The position numbers and the translations under genes are program-made. Below the pieces are notes generated by a model. The model was not told the DNA's origin, ran no database searches, and worked only from the letters and a program-made list of their open reading frames with translations. DNA of 64,000 nt, taken from Candidatus Poribacteria bacterium. GTDB taxonomy: Bacteria; Poribacteria; WGA-4E; WGA-3G. The stretch covers positions 1 through 64,000 of the forward strand of contig JAJEIP010000003.1 in assembly GCA_022827885.1 (NCBI GenBank), given 5' to 3'. Numbering within the stretch: position 1 is the first letter of the stretch; each line of letters starts with the position of its first letter. Shown here one piece after another: positions 43,348 to 52,209 of this stretch.

Positions 43348-44743
43348 AATCTTCTCGAGTAAAAACAGCCATTTGCGTCGGTGGACCAACGTCCTCTGAC
43401 TCCGGTCCAATTGGGTGAAATTCAACGGCATAATCGAAGCGTTTCGCAACATCCGATGCCCAGGATTGAAACTCGTTTCGTGTCCACTCAAAACGGTGGT
43501 CCTTATGCCGAAAGGATCCAGCCTGGAGGTTCTCAAACTTCACGTTGTATTCTATATTCGGTGTCGTCAACACAACCGTCCGAGGATCCGTAAATTCAAA
43601 AATCACTCGCTCAAAAGCCGCAAGTCGCGAGGCATCTAAGTGTTCGATGACCTCTACAATCGCAGCTGCATCATATCCAGATAGACGTTTATCTCGATAT
43701 CCGAGCGATCCTTGGAATAGGCGCAGTCGTTTTTTCTGTTTATCGGGTAACCGATCGTAATGGAGCCGTTCCTGCGCGATTTTTAGTATGCGATGTGAAA
43801 TGTCCATCCCGACAATCTCTTCAAACTGTTCTTCAGCCAACAACTTACGGAGAAGTTTTCCCTCACCGCATCCCAAATCGAGAACGCGCCTCGCGCCACA
43901 CCGTTTGAGGACTTCAGTGACCATAGCCAAGCGGACTTCGTTCAGACCGATACGTTCTTCAACCTGTTCTTCTTGTGCTGGACCGGATTCGTCAGTTTCT
44001 TGCGCATCTTCTTCACGCAATTGGGCGAGTGCCTCCTGCGTGAGTTTCCGTTGACGTTTCAGGTAACGGAGAACGATAGATTCCTGCTCTGGATGGACAG
44101 CGAGCCAGTTATTCCCACGCTTTAACAGTTTTTCGACCTCTGCATCGCCGACCCAGTAGTGCTTTTCGTCGTCAAGCACAGGAATCAAAACGTAAAGGTG
44201 CGTGAGGAGTTCACTTAAGGCACAGGTCTTTTCAAGTGTTACCGTAAAATAACGGCTGTCGCCCCACTCCGGGAATTGTGTATTTAGCGTGTGCCGTTCT
44301 GCCTCGATTGTATAACCGAGCGGCTCGAAAAGCCGTCGCAACAATGTCTCTCCACCGCGGCACGGCAGAATGGACAAACTCGCGCTTAGCGGAATCTCAG
44401 TCTTTACGAGTTCTGAACGTTCTTTGCATTTACCCGATAACGCGCTGCCGAATACCCTCGAGATCGCTACACTTAAAAACGAGGAAGCGACATACGGACG
44501 ATCGTTGACGTATTGCGATAGCGCGAAATTTTCCGCAAATTGCCCGCGGGAGCGACGGATAAGTCCAACCGAATCAACGTCGAGCAGCAGTGCTGCCGTG
44601 CATTTTTCGGTCCGTGCCTCCGGATAAAAGACATGTGCTTGTCCAAAGGGAAGCGTAAAGGATTGAATTCGCGCTGGATGTTTATGCAACAGATAGCCGA
44701 GGTCTGTCGCAGGGGAATATGTAGTTGATATTGTCAATAACAT
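43328..44743 (-). CDS. hen1: 3'-terminal RNA ribose 2'-O-methyltransferase Hen1
   Basis: The 471-residue protein has an N-terminal domain (about 1-240) that activates the Pnkp ligase and a C-terminal methyltransferase with SAM motif VLDLGCGEGKLLRKLL and metal-binding EVIEHLD plus a downstream His in KDHRFEWT, as in bacterial Hen1. It adds a 2'-O-methyl at the repair junction so the same site cannot be cut again, for example by ribotoxins. A middle acidic linker (EEDAQETDESGPAQEEQVEER) joins the halves. It is translated ahead of and coupled to pnkp and has its own promoter and repeat leader. Confidence 0.96.
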   Translation of the reverse strand: MLLTISTTYSPATDLGYLLHKHPARIQSFTLPFGQAHVFYPEARTEKCTAALLLDVDSVGLIRRSRGQFAENFALSQYVNDRPYVASSFLSVAISRVFGSALSGKCKERSELVKTEIPLSASLSILPCRGGETLLRRLFEPLGYTIEAERHTLNTQFPEWGDSRYFTVTLEKTCALSELLTHLYVLIPVLDDEKHYWVGDAEVEKLLKRGNNWLAVHPEQESIVLRYLKRQRKLTQEALAQLREEDAQETDESGPAQEEQVEERIGLNEVRLAMVTEVLKRCGARRVLDLGCGEGKLLRKLLAEEQFEEIVGMDISHRILKIAQERLHYDRLPDKQKKRLRLFQGSLGYRDKRLSGYDAAAIVEVIEHLDASRLAAFERVIFEFTDPRTVVLTTPNIEYNVKFENLQAGSFRHKDHRFEWTRNEFQSWASDVAKRFDYAVEFHPIGPESEDVGPPTQMAVFTREDYDDRDS

Positions 44744-44935
44744 ATTTTAATTTATTGCTTCTGGGCACCGCTCCATTTCATTACGCGGTGGTCTCTGGTT
44801 AATTCGAGAACCCACTTTAGATGGTGAAAGGTTACTAATTTTAACAGAAACCTGCGTGATTTAATTTACTGCCTCTGGGCACCGCTCCCTTTTATTACGC
44901 GGTGGTCTCTGGTTAATTCGAAAACCCCCTTAAGT
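44744..44935 (-). repeat. Tandem leader repeat before hen1 (one full and one partial unit)
   Basis: Unit 1 (44,744-44,859) and a shorter unit 2 (44,860-about 44,935) share CTGGGCACCGCTCC..TT.ATTACGCGGTGG and GGTTAATTCGA. In the gene direction unit 1 has AACCTTTCACCATCTAAAGT, a hairpin (CCACCGCG...GCGGTG) and CCCAGAAGCAATAAATTAAAA abutting the hen1 ATG in two overlapping parts. This mirrors the element before the Gfo/Idh gene at 5160. The core CTCCATTTCATTACG (44,771-44,785) links it to the gene-boundary family. Confidence 0.8.
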
Positions 44936-44948
44936 CTGCCTACATTAC

Positions 44949-44977
44949 ATTATACTTTCCTTTCTGGGTCCCGTCAA
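44949..44977 (-). promoter_or_regulatory. Sigma70-type promoter of hen1-pnkp
   Basis: On the minus strand TTGACG (44,972-44,977) and a perfect TATAAT (44,949-44,954) are 17 bases apart. Transcription from about 44,942 would put both leader repeat units in the 5' untranslated RNA (about 200 bases). Confidence 0.7.
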
Positions 44978-45063
44978 GTCTTTTGCAGACCCTCCCAGAG
45001 CCGTTCAGACCTCAGCTGCCAATCGTCAACGATTGACAGTCAGTACGTTGAGACGCATGACAT

Positions 45064-45092
45064 TTGTTTTAAACCTAAAAATGCAGTATAAT
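45064..45092 (+). promoter_or_regulatory. Sigma70-type promoter of the TrpD-like gene
   Basis: TTGTTT (45,064-45,069) and a perfect TATAAT (45,087-45,092) are 17 bases apart, about 66 bases before the ATG at 45,165. Confidence 0.6.
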
Positions 45093-45164
45093 AGAACCAG
45101 CACTCTCACCTAACATCTTGCACCATCAAATAGAATGGGTGCCACGCTCGGAGGATATTGCAAA

Positions 45165-46658
45165 ATGGCGGATTTTGACTCTCACGCATATACACCGGTA
45201 TACCCGGGTCCGAATGAGGTTCTGCTTGAAGCACAAGCACGAGTTTGCACGGGACCCCACCAGACGCGTCCTTTAGGTACAAACCCTTCGGATTTTCCGC
45301 AACCGGAGCCACTTCTGGAAACGCTTCTGAAATCCTTAAGGGGTGAACTCCCAGCGTCAGACGCGGCTTCAGAGGCGCAGATGGGCGCGTTCTTTGCGGC
45401 GATGACGCTCCGCGCCTATTTCCCCAAAGCAACACAGTGGAGTCCAGCAGAGCAAGCGGCGTTCCATAAATACCGTTCAGCACTTACAGCGCAACTGCCC
45501 CCGGAAATTCAATACCTCATGAACCCTGCACACGGCTACGTCCCAGCAAATCCGACAGAGACAATCGTCGTAAACGCGTTAGAAAAGATTCTACGGGCAA
45601 AACATTTAGGGTATACCGAAACCCGAGAGATGTGTAAAGCCATCCTTAGCGACGACGTGAAACCCGCTTTCAAAGGTGCCGCACTTATCGGCCAAAGGAT
45701 GAACCGCGAGACCTATCAGGAAGTGCGCGGGTATCTTGACGCCTTCTTCGGACCCGAAGCGGTCGAACCGATCGATATTGCGGAATTAACGCATTTTGGG
45801 CAACCCTATGACGGTGCCAGGCGTTACTTTCGTCCGACACTGTTCGTCGCGGCAGTGCGTGCCGCACTCGGTGAAGCATCACTCCTCCACAGTGTGGATG
45901 CAATGCCCCCAAAAAATGGTGTAACAGAGGAAACCATCCTGAAGGCACTCGGCGCCAACACACACCTATCGCTTGCACAGACGGCTTCACTGATTACAGA
46001 CGCATCGGTGGGTTTCGGATACATCAGTCAGCGTGAGTATTGCCCTGCCGCCTATAATTTGCGCGAACTGCGGGTGCACATCAAGAAACGTCCACCCTGG
46101 GCTGCGACTGAGAAAGCACAACAGTTTTTTTCGGCACGAGAGGCAAACTACATGGTGCTCGGCTACTATCATATCGGATATGAGAAACCCCTTCTCCAAT
46201 TGGCGTGGGAGCGGGGATTTGATGCCGCGGTTGCTGTGAAGGGAGAGGAAGGGACAAGCCACTATGCGCTCCGACTCGGGAAGCCTTCTACGCCCGCTCC
46301 TGCGAGAAATGAAAACGCAAGGATGGCAGTCAACTACTCCCAAGGTTTCCGTCGTGTCAACGATGTGCGTGAAGATTTCGCGTTGGATATCGATCCAGGG
46401 ATTTATGGATTTGACTATACGAGAAGTCCACGTCCAGAGGTTGTCAGCGCGGCGGCATTTGCGGAAGCCGGTGTGGCGGCACTCTCCGGTGAGAAAGGGC
46501 ATATCTACGACAGGATTCTCCTAAACACGGCGATGGTAGATTACCTGCTGGGAATTTGCCCAGAACCTAAAGATGCGCTTGCTCGCGCGCAGTCAGTGAT
46601 GGACAATGGGAGCGCGTTGAAGCATTTACAGGCGTATATAGCCCGCAGCAATCAATAA
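45165..46658 (+). CDS. TrpD-like (anthranilate phosphoribosyltransferase-fold) protein
   Basis: The 497-residue protein shares the nucleoside-phosphorylase/TrpD architecture: a small helical domain (LLETLLKSLRGELPASDAASEAQMGAFFAAM), then FRPTLFVAAVRAALGEASLLHSVDAMPPKNGVTEETILKALGANTHLSLAQTASLI, which parallels the segment of TrpD that ends in KSGSADVLEALG. The GTGGD phosphate-binding loop of true TrpD is absent, replaced by HFGQPYDGARR, so it is unlikely to make phosphoribosyl-anthranilate. The GGAGG box at 45,150-45,155 favours ATG 45,165. No tryptophan gene is near. Function is unknown. Confidence 0.75.
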   Translation: MADFDSHAYTPVYPGPNEVLLEAQARVCTGPHQTRPLGTNPSDFPQPEPLLETLLKSLRGELPASDAASEAQMGAFFAAMTLRAYFPKATQWSPAEQAAFHKYRSALTAQLPPEIQYLMNPAHGYVPANPTETIVVNALEKILRAKHLGYTETREMCKAILSDDVKPAFKGAALIGQRMNRETYQEVRGYLDAFFGPEAVEPIDIAELTHFGQPYDGARRYFRPTLFVAAVRAALGEASLLHSVDAMPPKNGVTEETILKALGANTHLSLAQTASLITDASVGFGYISQREYCPAAYNLRELRVHIKKRPPWAATEKAQQFFSAREANYMVLGYYHIGYEKPLLQLAWERGFDAAVAVKGEEGTSHYALRLGKPSTPAPARNENARMAVNYSQGFRRVNDVREDFALDIDPGIYGFDYTRSPRPEVVSAAAFAEAGVAALSGEKGHIYDRILLNTAMVDYLLGICPEPKDALARAQSVMDNGSALKHLQAYIARSNQ

Positions 46659-46677
46659 GGAGACATGGAAGTCTGAG

Positions 46678-46755
46678 AAAGTTCTAAAGTGTGCTAAAGT
46701 TGGAAAGCCGATTAAAAATTGCAAACTTCTTAACTTCTCAACTTGCAAACTTTCT
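46678..46755. repeat. AAAGT-rich dispersed intergenic repeat, copy 2 (rearranged)
   Basis: It holds GTTCTAAAGTGTGCTAAAGTT and, inverted, ACTTGCAAACTTTCT, the two halves of the repeat at 15,844-15,868 and 52,914-52,938. It fills the gap between the convergent TrpD-like and enolase-superfamily genes, and could act in RNA folding at both 3' ends. Confidence 0.6.
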
Positions 46756-46775
46756 ACTGACTGCCGATAACCGAA

Positions 46776-47918
46776 TTAAATATATCCTGTCGAACCATCG
46801 GGTCGGATGGGACAGGTGCGTTGCCAATGGATGTATTCGTTGTCGGTGATTGCGGATTCGTTGACCTCTACCCCCAAGCCGGGACGGTCCCGTAATTCCA
46901 AATACCCGTCTTTTGGCAGATACGGTTCGTCTACCCAGGCGTTCCATTCCGTCTCGGTGGGCAGCAGATACTCAAGGATTTTGAAATTCGGGGTTGCGGC
47001 GGCGAAGTGGACATTCACTGCCGTTGCAAGCGGTCCCATCGGGTTATGGGGCGCGATACTGACGTAGTGTGCTTCGGCAATCGCAGCAATCTTCCGCATC
47101 TCCAAGAGTCCACCACAGACACATACATCCGGCTGAATTATGTCAGCCCCTTGTGCTGCAATAACATCCAGAAACTCAAAGCGCGTATAGAGGGATTCCC
47201 CCGTTGCGAGTGGCACTTGCATCTGGGCGCGTAGGCGTGCCCATGCGGGTATATGCTCGGGTCGGAGGGGTTCTTCATAGAAATAGGGATCGTAGGGCGC
47301 GAGGGCGTTTGCGAGTTGGAGCGCGCGAATCGGTTCAAAGATTTTGGCGTGTGGGTCGAAGGCAAACTCCCAATCCGTGGGGGTGTTATCCCGAATTTGC
47401 GCAAAATAGGTAGCGGCTGCGTCACAGACGCGTCCCCAACGATCTACATCGGGATCGAGCTGGTAAGGACTCGTCTTGAAAGCCGTAAATCCCCACTCTT
47501 CATGGAGCTTGTGTGCTTGATCTGCGGCTTCGATGCCGTCCCTACCGCCGATGCCACGGTAAACGCGGATGCGGTCCCGAGCGTGTCCACCGAGGAGCAT
47601 GTAGACCGGCAAGTCCGCCGCTTTTCCACTGATGTCCCAGAGGGCATGATCGACAGCAGAAATAACAGCAAGTCCAGCACCACCGGGCGGGAATCGGAAC
47701 TGTTGATGCAGTTTCATCATTATATATTCAATGCGCCTCGGGTCGTCCCCTTGAATCATCTCAAAGATATAGTCAGCGATCGGCTCAACAGAGAGATCGG
47801 GACCTGTGGAGTAGGCTTCACCCCATCCGTAGAGCCCTTCGTCTGTTTCGACCTTGATGAGCCCACGAGGTCGATTGCCAAATCGCGCCATAAAGGTTTT
47901 GATCGCGGTAATTTTCAT
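46776..47918 (-). CDS. Enolase-superfamily dehydratase (galactonate dehydratase-like)
   Basis: The 380-residue protein of the mandelate racemase/muconate lactonising group has GLYGWGEAYS, metal ligands in FAFDPHAKI (Asp), YFYEEPLRPE (Glu) and ATGESLYTR (Glu), and the base His in SIAPHNPMGP, the arrangement of DgoD-type acid sugar dehydratases. A typical second-strand Lys appears as FTAFKTSP. The substrate is probably a sugar acid but cannot be fixed. It is a single gene between repeat-bearing spacers. Confidence 0.9.
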   Translation of the reverse strand: MKITAIKTFMARFGNRPRGLIKVETDEGLYGWGEAYSTGPDLSVEPIADYIFEMIQGDDPRRIEYIMMKLHQQFRFPPGGAGLAVISAVDHALWDISGKAADLPVYMLLGGHARDRIRVYRGIGGRDGIEAADQAHKLHEEWGFTAFKTSPYQLDPDVDRWGRVCDAAATYFAQIRDNTPTDWEFAFDPHAKIFEPIRALQLANALAPYDPYFYEEPLRPEHIPAWARLRAQMQVPLATGESLYTRFEFLDVIAAQGADIIQPDVCVCGGLLEMRKIAAIAEAHYVSIAPHNPMGPLATAVNVHFAAATPNFKILEYLLPTETEWNAWVDEPYLPKDGYLELRDRPGLGVEVNESAITDNEYIHWQRTCPIRPDGSTGYI

Positions 47919-48093
47919 CTTTTTATCTATAGACCTCCGTTTTTTTGGCAGTCGGCTGTCAGCAGAATCGCTGTTGGTGATCGGTAGTCGGAAACCGTCG
48001 GTAAGAGGGTATCCTTAAACGAAAACCTTTTTACTGGCATCTGAAAGGTTTTTCGTAGAAAAACCGACCTGACGGCTGATCGCTGAAAGCCAA

Positions 48094-49647
48094 TTACCAT
48101 GGATGTGTCCGAAACGGGGACGCGGGTAACCCTTCCTTGTTGACGAGATTCGGTTCCGCACTTTGATGCCAACCGAATCGAACGGCGACCGGATTCGCAA
48201 CGGTACTGCTGGAGACAACAATTGTGTTCCCATCAACTGTCGCTTTCGCCTCAACGAATTGCTTATCCTCCCCCGCGATTTCAAACCATGTCAGGGGTTG
48301 CTCGTCTTTCGCCATCAAGCCACTCCCAACAAAATCAAAACGCAGCCGAATCGTGTCGCCTTCCACTGCCATCGACTTGTAAAGTGGACCGGAATAGGTT
48401 ACATCCTCTCTGGCGTAGGTCTTCGCAAGTGCCCACAACGCAAGCCGTCTGCCAACCTCCTGCTTGTTTTGCGGATGGATGTCCTTGAGGTTACCAACAT
48501 CCGTTGTCACAGCCATACCGGTATGTGGAACGGATAACGTTGCGGCTTGTGCCTCCCAAATTGCAGGTAGCAAAAATGGACCGGCTCCCCAACCGTAATT
48601 AAATGGAGCAAGTTGCACGAAATAGAAGGGGAAATCGCCCTGTCCCCACACCTCACGCCACCCATTGATGAGCGCTTTCATCTTTTCGTGGTAGAGCATT
48701 CCATCCTGAAGGTTCGACTCGCCTTGGTACCAGATTGCGCCACGAAGCGCGTACGGGACGATCGGATGCACCATGCCGTTGTAGAGTCCGGTGGGTCTGG
48801 CGTGATGTCTCAGCGCGTGTCTATTTTCGGGTATCTGTGTAAGGCGGGCATCGGTTTCTAACGCCGCTCGCGTTTCTGCGATCCACGCCTCAATCTCCTT
48901 CATCTTTTGTGGAAGTTGCTCGCGATAGTTCGCATCCGCTTCCTGAATCTCTTTGGATATGGATTCAAGGGCAGGGACGGTTGTGAAACCGACAGGCGGC
49001 GTCCACGGCTCAATGCGGGTGCCGCCCCAATTGGTACTGATTAATCCGATCGGGACATCGAGGTTCTTGTAAAGCTTTCTGCCGAAATAGTAAGCAACAG
49101 CGGAAAAATTCTCGATTGTTTCCGGGGTGGTCTCATACCAGTCGGCTTCGACGTCCTGCTGAAGTAATCCTGAAGGTCTGTGCGGAATGTCAAACAATCG
49201 GATCTTTGAATAGTCCGCTGCAGCGATTTCCGCATCGGCATCTCTTGAGGCACGCACAGACCATTCCATATTCGACTGTCCGGAGCAGACCCAAACCTCT
49301 CCAAAAAGGACGTTCGTCAACTCAATTGTAGGGGCTGGGTTACCCAGCCCGTATACACGAAGGGTATAGGGACCTCCGGCTTCCATTGCTGGGAGTTCGG
49401 TTCGCCAGTTGCCTTCCGCGTCAGCAATCGCAGTAGTTGAGAAAAGCGGATCGGCACCCTCGCCTTCGGCACTGAGGGTTATCGTGATTTCCTCGTCCGG
49501 GGCCGCCCAGCCCCAGATAGGGACCTCCATGTTGCGTTGCAATACCATGTTACTGCCGATGACACGCGGCAACGTCACCTCGGCATGCGTGAGGGATTGT
49601 ATGGAAAGTAATAGGAAACCGATGAGAAATAGTGTAATTCGTTTCAT
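48094..49647 (-). CDS. Sialate O-acetylesterase-family secreted esterase
   Basis: The 517-residue protein has a signal peptide (MKRITLFLIGFLLLSIQSLTHA), an N-terminal beta-sandwich, and an SGNH-hydrolase domain with the nucleophile Ser in CSGQSNMEW and the Asp-His pair in KDIHPQNKQEVG. GTRIEPWTPPVGF and GAIWYQGESN are further family hallmarks. It removes O-acetyl groups from sialic acid or other sugars outside the cytoplasm. AAGGAG precedes the ATG. It fits an organism that handles complex glycans. Confidence 0.92.
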   Translation of the reverse strand: MKRITLFLIGFLLLSIQSLTHAEVTLPRVIGSNMVLQRNMEVPIWGWAAPDEEITITLSAEGEGADPLFSTTAIADAEGNWRTELPAMEAGGPYTLRVYGLGNPAPTIELTNVLFGEVWVCSGQSNMEWSVRASRDADAEIAAADYSKIRLFDIPHRPSGLLQQDVEADWYETTPETIENFSAVAYYFGRKLYKNLDVPIGLISTNWGGTRIEPWTPPVGFTTVPALESISKEIQEADANYREQLPQKMKEIEAWIAETRAALETDARLTQIPENRHALRHHARPTGLYNGMVHPIVPYALRGAIWYQGESNLQDGMLYHEKMKALINGWREVWGQGDFPFYFVQLAPFNYGWGAGPFLLPAIWEAQAATLSVPHTGMAVTTDVGNLKDIHPQNKQEVGRRLALWALAKTYAREDVTYSGPLYKSMAVEGDTIRLRFDFVGSGLMAKDEQPLTWFEIAGEDKQFVEAKATVDGNTIVVSSSTVANPVAVRFGWHQSAEPNLVNKEGLPASPFRTHPW

Positions 49648-49694
49648 GTTGTCACTCCTTAGAATTAACGTAAGTTCGATTTAAGAATCCACAC

Positions 49695-49840
49695 GTAGGT
49701 TGGGTTGAACGGCAAAAACCAAAAACTGTCCATCCAAAGATGCCTTGTTTTTTTGATCACTCCTTCATGCAAAGAACCGTTAGTGAAACCCAACATCCCG
49801 ATCAAAGAACCTCATTTGTCCTAAAGTGTTGGGTTTCGCT
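49695..49840. repeat. Dispersed GTTGGGTT-type repeat overlapping the recD2 3' end
   Basis: GTAGGTTGGGTTGAACGG (49,695-49,712), GTGAAACCCAACATC (49,783-49,797) and GTGTTGGGTTTCGC (49,826-49,840) recur as inverse or direct copies at 417-434 and 504-521. The last segment lies inside recD2, so the C-terminal residues RSETQHFRTNEVL are repeat-derived. Confidence 0.65.
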
Positions 49841-52171
49841 TCTACCTTGAAGGCGTTCGGCGAGGTAACTGTTGCGTTGCATGACTTGATTGTTGCGGAT
49901 GCAGATGCCGAGTGCCCGTTTGGTGCCGACTATGACAACACACTCCTTCGCACGGGTGATACCGGTATAGAGCAGATTCCGCTGTAACATGAGATAGTGC
50001 TGCGTGTGTAAGGGGATCACAACGGCGGGATACTCACTCCCCTGCGCTTTATGGACAGTCGTGGCATAGGCTAAGACGAGTTCCCCAAGGTCTGCGGTAT
50101 CGTAAGCGACCTGTTTATCAGGGAACTGGAGGTACACCTTTTTGTCGAGAGGCTCAATCGCGACGACTCTGCCGATATCACCGTTGAACACCTCATAGTC
50201 GTAGTTGTTTCGGACTTGCATCACCTTATCCCCGACGCGGAAACCGCCTGCGGTTCGAGATACAGGCGAGGTGCCTTCGCGCCTACGGGACGGCTGCCTG
50301 TAAGTCTGAACACCGAACCTCGCTTTTTCTAACGGATGAGAGGCTGGGGTTGTATACTCCGGGTTCAATACCTCCTGGAGACGTTTGTTGAAGCTTTCAG
50401 TGCCAAGCATCCCGCGCCGCATCGGGCATAGGAGTTGGATGTCGTCTATCGGATGGTAATCGTAGTGTTGCGGGAGCCGCTCAGAAATCAGGGAACATAC
50501 CAATTCGGTAATCGCTTCGGGATCTTCCTCCTCCATGAAGAAAAAGTTCCGGTCCGTATCACCAGTGAGTTCTGGAAAATCGCCCTTATTGATGCGATGG
50601 GCATTGGTGACGATCATGCTCTCCTGTGCCTGACGGAATATCTCGGTGAGCTGAATAACGGGTATCCTTTGGGAATCAATGAGTTCCCTGAGGACATTGC
50701 CTGCGCCGACGGAGGGAAGCTGATCGGTGTCCCCGATGAGGATGACAGTGGTGCCTGGACGAATCGCCTGCATCAAACGGTTCATCAGGACGAGATCGAC
50801 CATAGAGGTTTCGTCAACAATGACGACATCTGTGTCCAATGGGTTTTGTCGATTTCGTTTAAATCCGTTGTTTCGTGGAGAGAATTCAAGGAGCCGATGA
50901 ATGGTTTTGGCTTCGCTGCCGGTTGTTTCACTGAGCCGCTTTGCTGCGCGTCCGGTGGGTGCTGTCAGGGTGATGCGTCTACCGGCTGCTTCAAACAGGC
51001 GAATCATGCCGAGAACAGTCGTGGTTTTACCGGTGCCGGGTCCCCCAGTCAGGATCATGGCAGGGGTCGTCATGGCGGTATAGATCGCCTTGCGTTGTTG
51101 TGGCGCGAAACGGATGTCCATTTCGTCCTCTAATTGCGTGAGGAATAGCGTCGTGTTAGGGGGCAGCTGAACGGTGCTCTGTTCTTGATTCGCTAAGAGC
51201 CTCAAAAACTGGTTTGCGACACCGAGTTCGGCGTAGTAAAAGGGGGCGAGATAGATGGCAGAATGGTTATTGGTTGAAAGGGGTTCCTGATCTATTTCGG
51301 AAATCTCATAGTTCTCTTGTGTCTCGTCTATACTCTCCTGTTCTTCGGAAACCACTACATCTGTAAAACCGGGATTAATAATTTCCTCTTTTTCGACGAG
51401 GGCGGAAATCCCTTGCTTAATGGCTTCCAGCTCCTGCTCAAGCATGGTTTGGCACGCTTCAATAAGTTCGGCACGGTGTTGGAAGACGTGTCCATCATCC
51501 GCCTTCTGGCTGAGAACGTATTTAATGCCTGCTTGGACGCGTTGCGGCGCATCCTTATCGATGCCGAGTTTCTGTGCGATCGTGTCTGCCGTTACAAACC
51601 CGATCCCGTAAATGTCATCAGCGAGGCGATACGGGTCTTCAGTGACGATCGGGATTGCGTCGTTTTCGTAGGTTTTATAAATTTTCGCGGCGTGCGCTGT
51701 GCTAACATCATGCGATTGTAGGAAGATCATCACATTTTTTATTTCGCGTTGCGCTTCCCACGCCTCCTTGATGATTTTTACGCGCTTCCGCCCGATACCG
51801 GGAACGCGTGCCAATTTTTCAGGTTCGTTCTCAATGACATCCATCGTATCCATACCGAACTTACGGACGATGAGTCCTGCCATCTTCGGACCGATACCTT
51901 TAATGAGACCTGAACCGAGATATTTTCTTAATCCGACGACATTTGCAGGGAGGATGGTTTCATACTTCTCGATTTGGAACTGTCTGCCGTATCTGGGGTT
52001 ATCTACCCATTGTCCCTGTAAGAGGAGACTCTCACCAGGATTGATAGATGCCAAATTGCCGACGACCGTGATGAGTTCGGCATGGTCGCGCGCCGAAAGC
52101 CTGCCGACTGTATAGCCGGTGTCAGAGCTTTCATAGACGATACGTTCGAGTATCCCCTGCAGCGTTTCCAT
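49802..52171 (-). CDS. recD2: RecD2-type SF1 DNA helicase
   Basis: The 789-residue helicase has an N-terminal OB/helix-hairpin-helix part (LGSGLIKGIGPKMAGLIVRKFG; ARVPGIGRKRVKIIKEAW) and SF1B motifs: Walker A TGGPGTGKTTT, APTGRAAKRLSE, Walker B VIVDETSMVDL, IGDTDQLPSVGAGNVLRE, and the C-terminal AYATTVHKAQGSEYPAVV and LLYTGITRAKE. It is the RecBC-independent form found in many bacteria. A ~60-residue acidic insert (EEQESIDETQENYEISEIDQE) before the motor is unusual. The start abuts a degenerate gene-boundary repeat end (52,172-52,185). Confidence 0.95.
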   Translation of the reverse strand: METLQGILERIVYESSDTGYTVGRLSARDHAELITVVGNLASINPGESLLLQGQWVDNPRYGRQFQIEKYETILPANVVGLRKYLGSGLIKGIGPKMAGLIVRKFGMDTMDVIENEPEKLARVPGIGRKRVKIIKEAWEAQREIKNVMIFLQSHDVSTAHAAKIYKTYENDAIPIVTEDPYRLADDIYGIGFVTADTIAQKLGIDKDAPQRVQAGIKYVLSQKADDGHVFQHRAELIEACQTMLEQELEAIKQGISALVEKEEIINPGFTDVVVSEEQESIDETQENYEISEIDQEPLSTNNHSAIYLAPFYYAELGVANQFLRLLANQEQSTVQLPPNTTLFLTQLEDEMDIRFAPQQRKAIYTAMTTPAMILTGGPGTGKTTTVLGMIRLFEAAGRRITLTAPTGRAAKRLSETTGSEAKTIHRLLEFSPRNNGFKRNRQNPLDTDVVIVDETSMVDLVLMNRLMQAIRPGTTVILIGDTDQLPSVGAGNVLRELIDSQRIPVIQLTEIFRQAQESMIVTNAHRINKGDFPELTGDTDRNFFFMEEEDPEAITELVCSLISERLPQHYDYHPIDDIQLLCPMRRGMLGTESFNKRLQEVLNPEYTTPASHPLEKARFGVQTYRQPSRRREGTSPVSRTAGGFRVGDKVMQVRNNYDYEVFNGDIGRVVAIEPLDKKVYLQFPDKQVAYDTADLGELVLAYATTVHKAQGSEYPAVVIPLHTQHYLMLQRNLLYTGITRAKECVVIVGTKRALGICIRNNQVMQRNSYLAERLQGRSETQHFRTNEVL

Positions 52172-52200
52172 TTTTAGTTTTACCTTATTAAGACAACAAA
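52172..52200 (-). repeat. Gene-boundary repeat, degenerate single end at recD2
   Basis: TTTTTAGTTTTACCTTATTAAG follows the recD2 start codon on the minus-strand view, differing from the consensus end at one position in the first 14 bases. In the gene direction it gives AAGGTAAAACTAAAA directly before the ATG and thus the binding site. Confidence 0.55.
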
Positions 52201-52209
52201 CAGAGCGAA

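Noticed and set aside
45165-46658. Genuine anthranilate phosphoribosyltransferase
   Set aside because: The GTGGD loop is missing and there are no tryptophan genes in the region.
47253-47987. 244-codon frame antisense to the enolase-superfamily gene
   Set aside because: Opposite a gene with all metal ligands; composition is that of a shadow frame.
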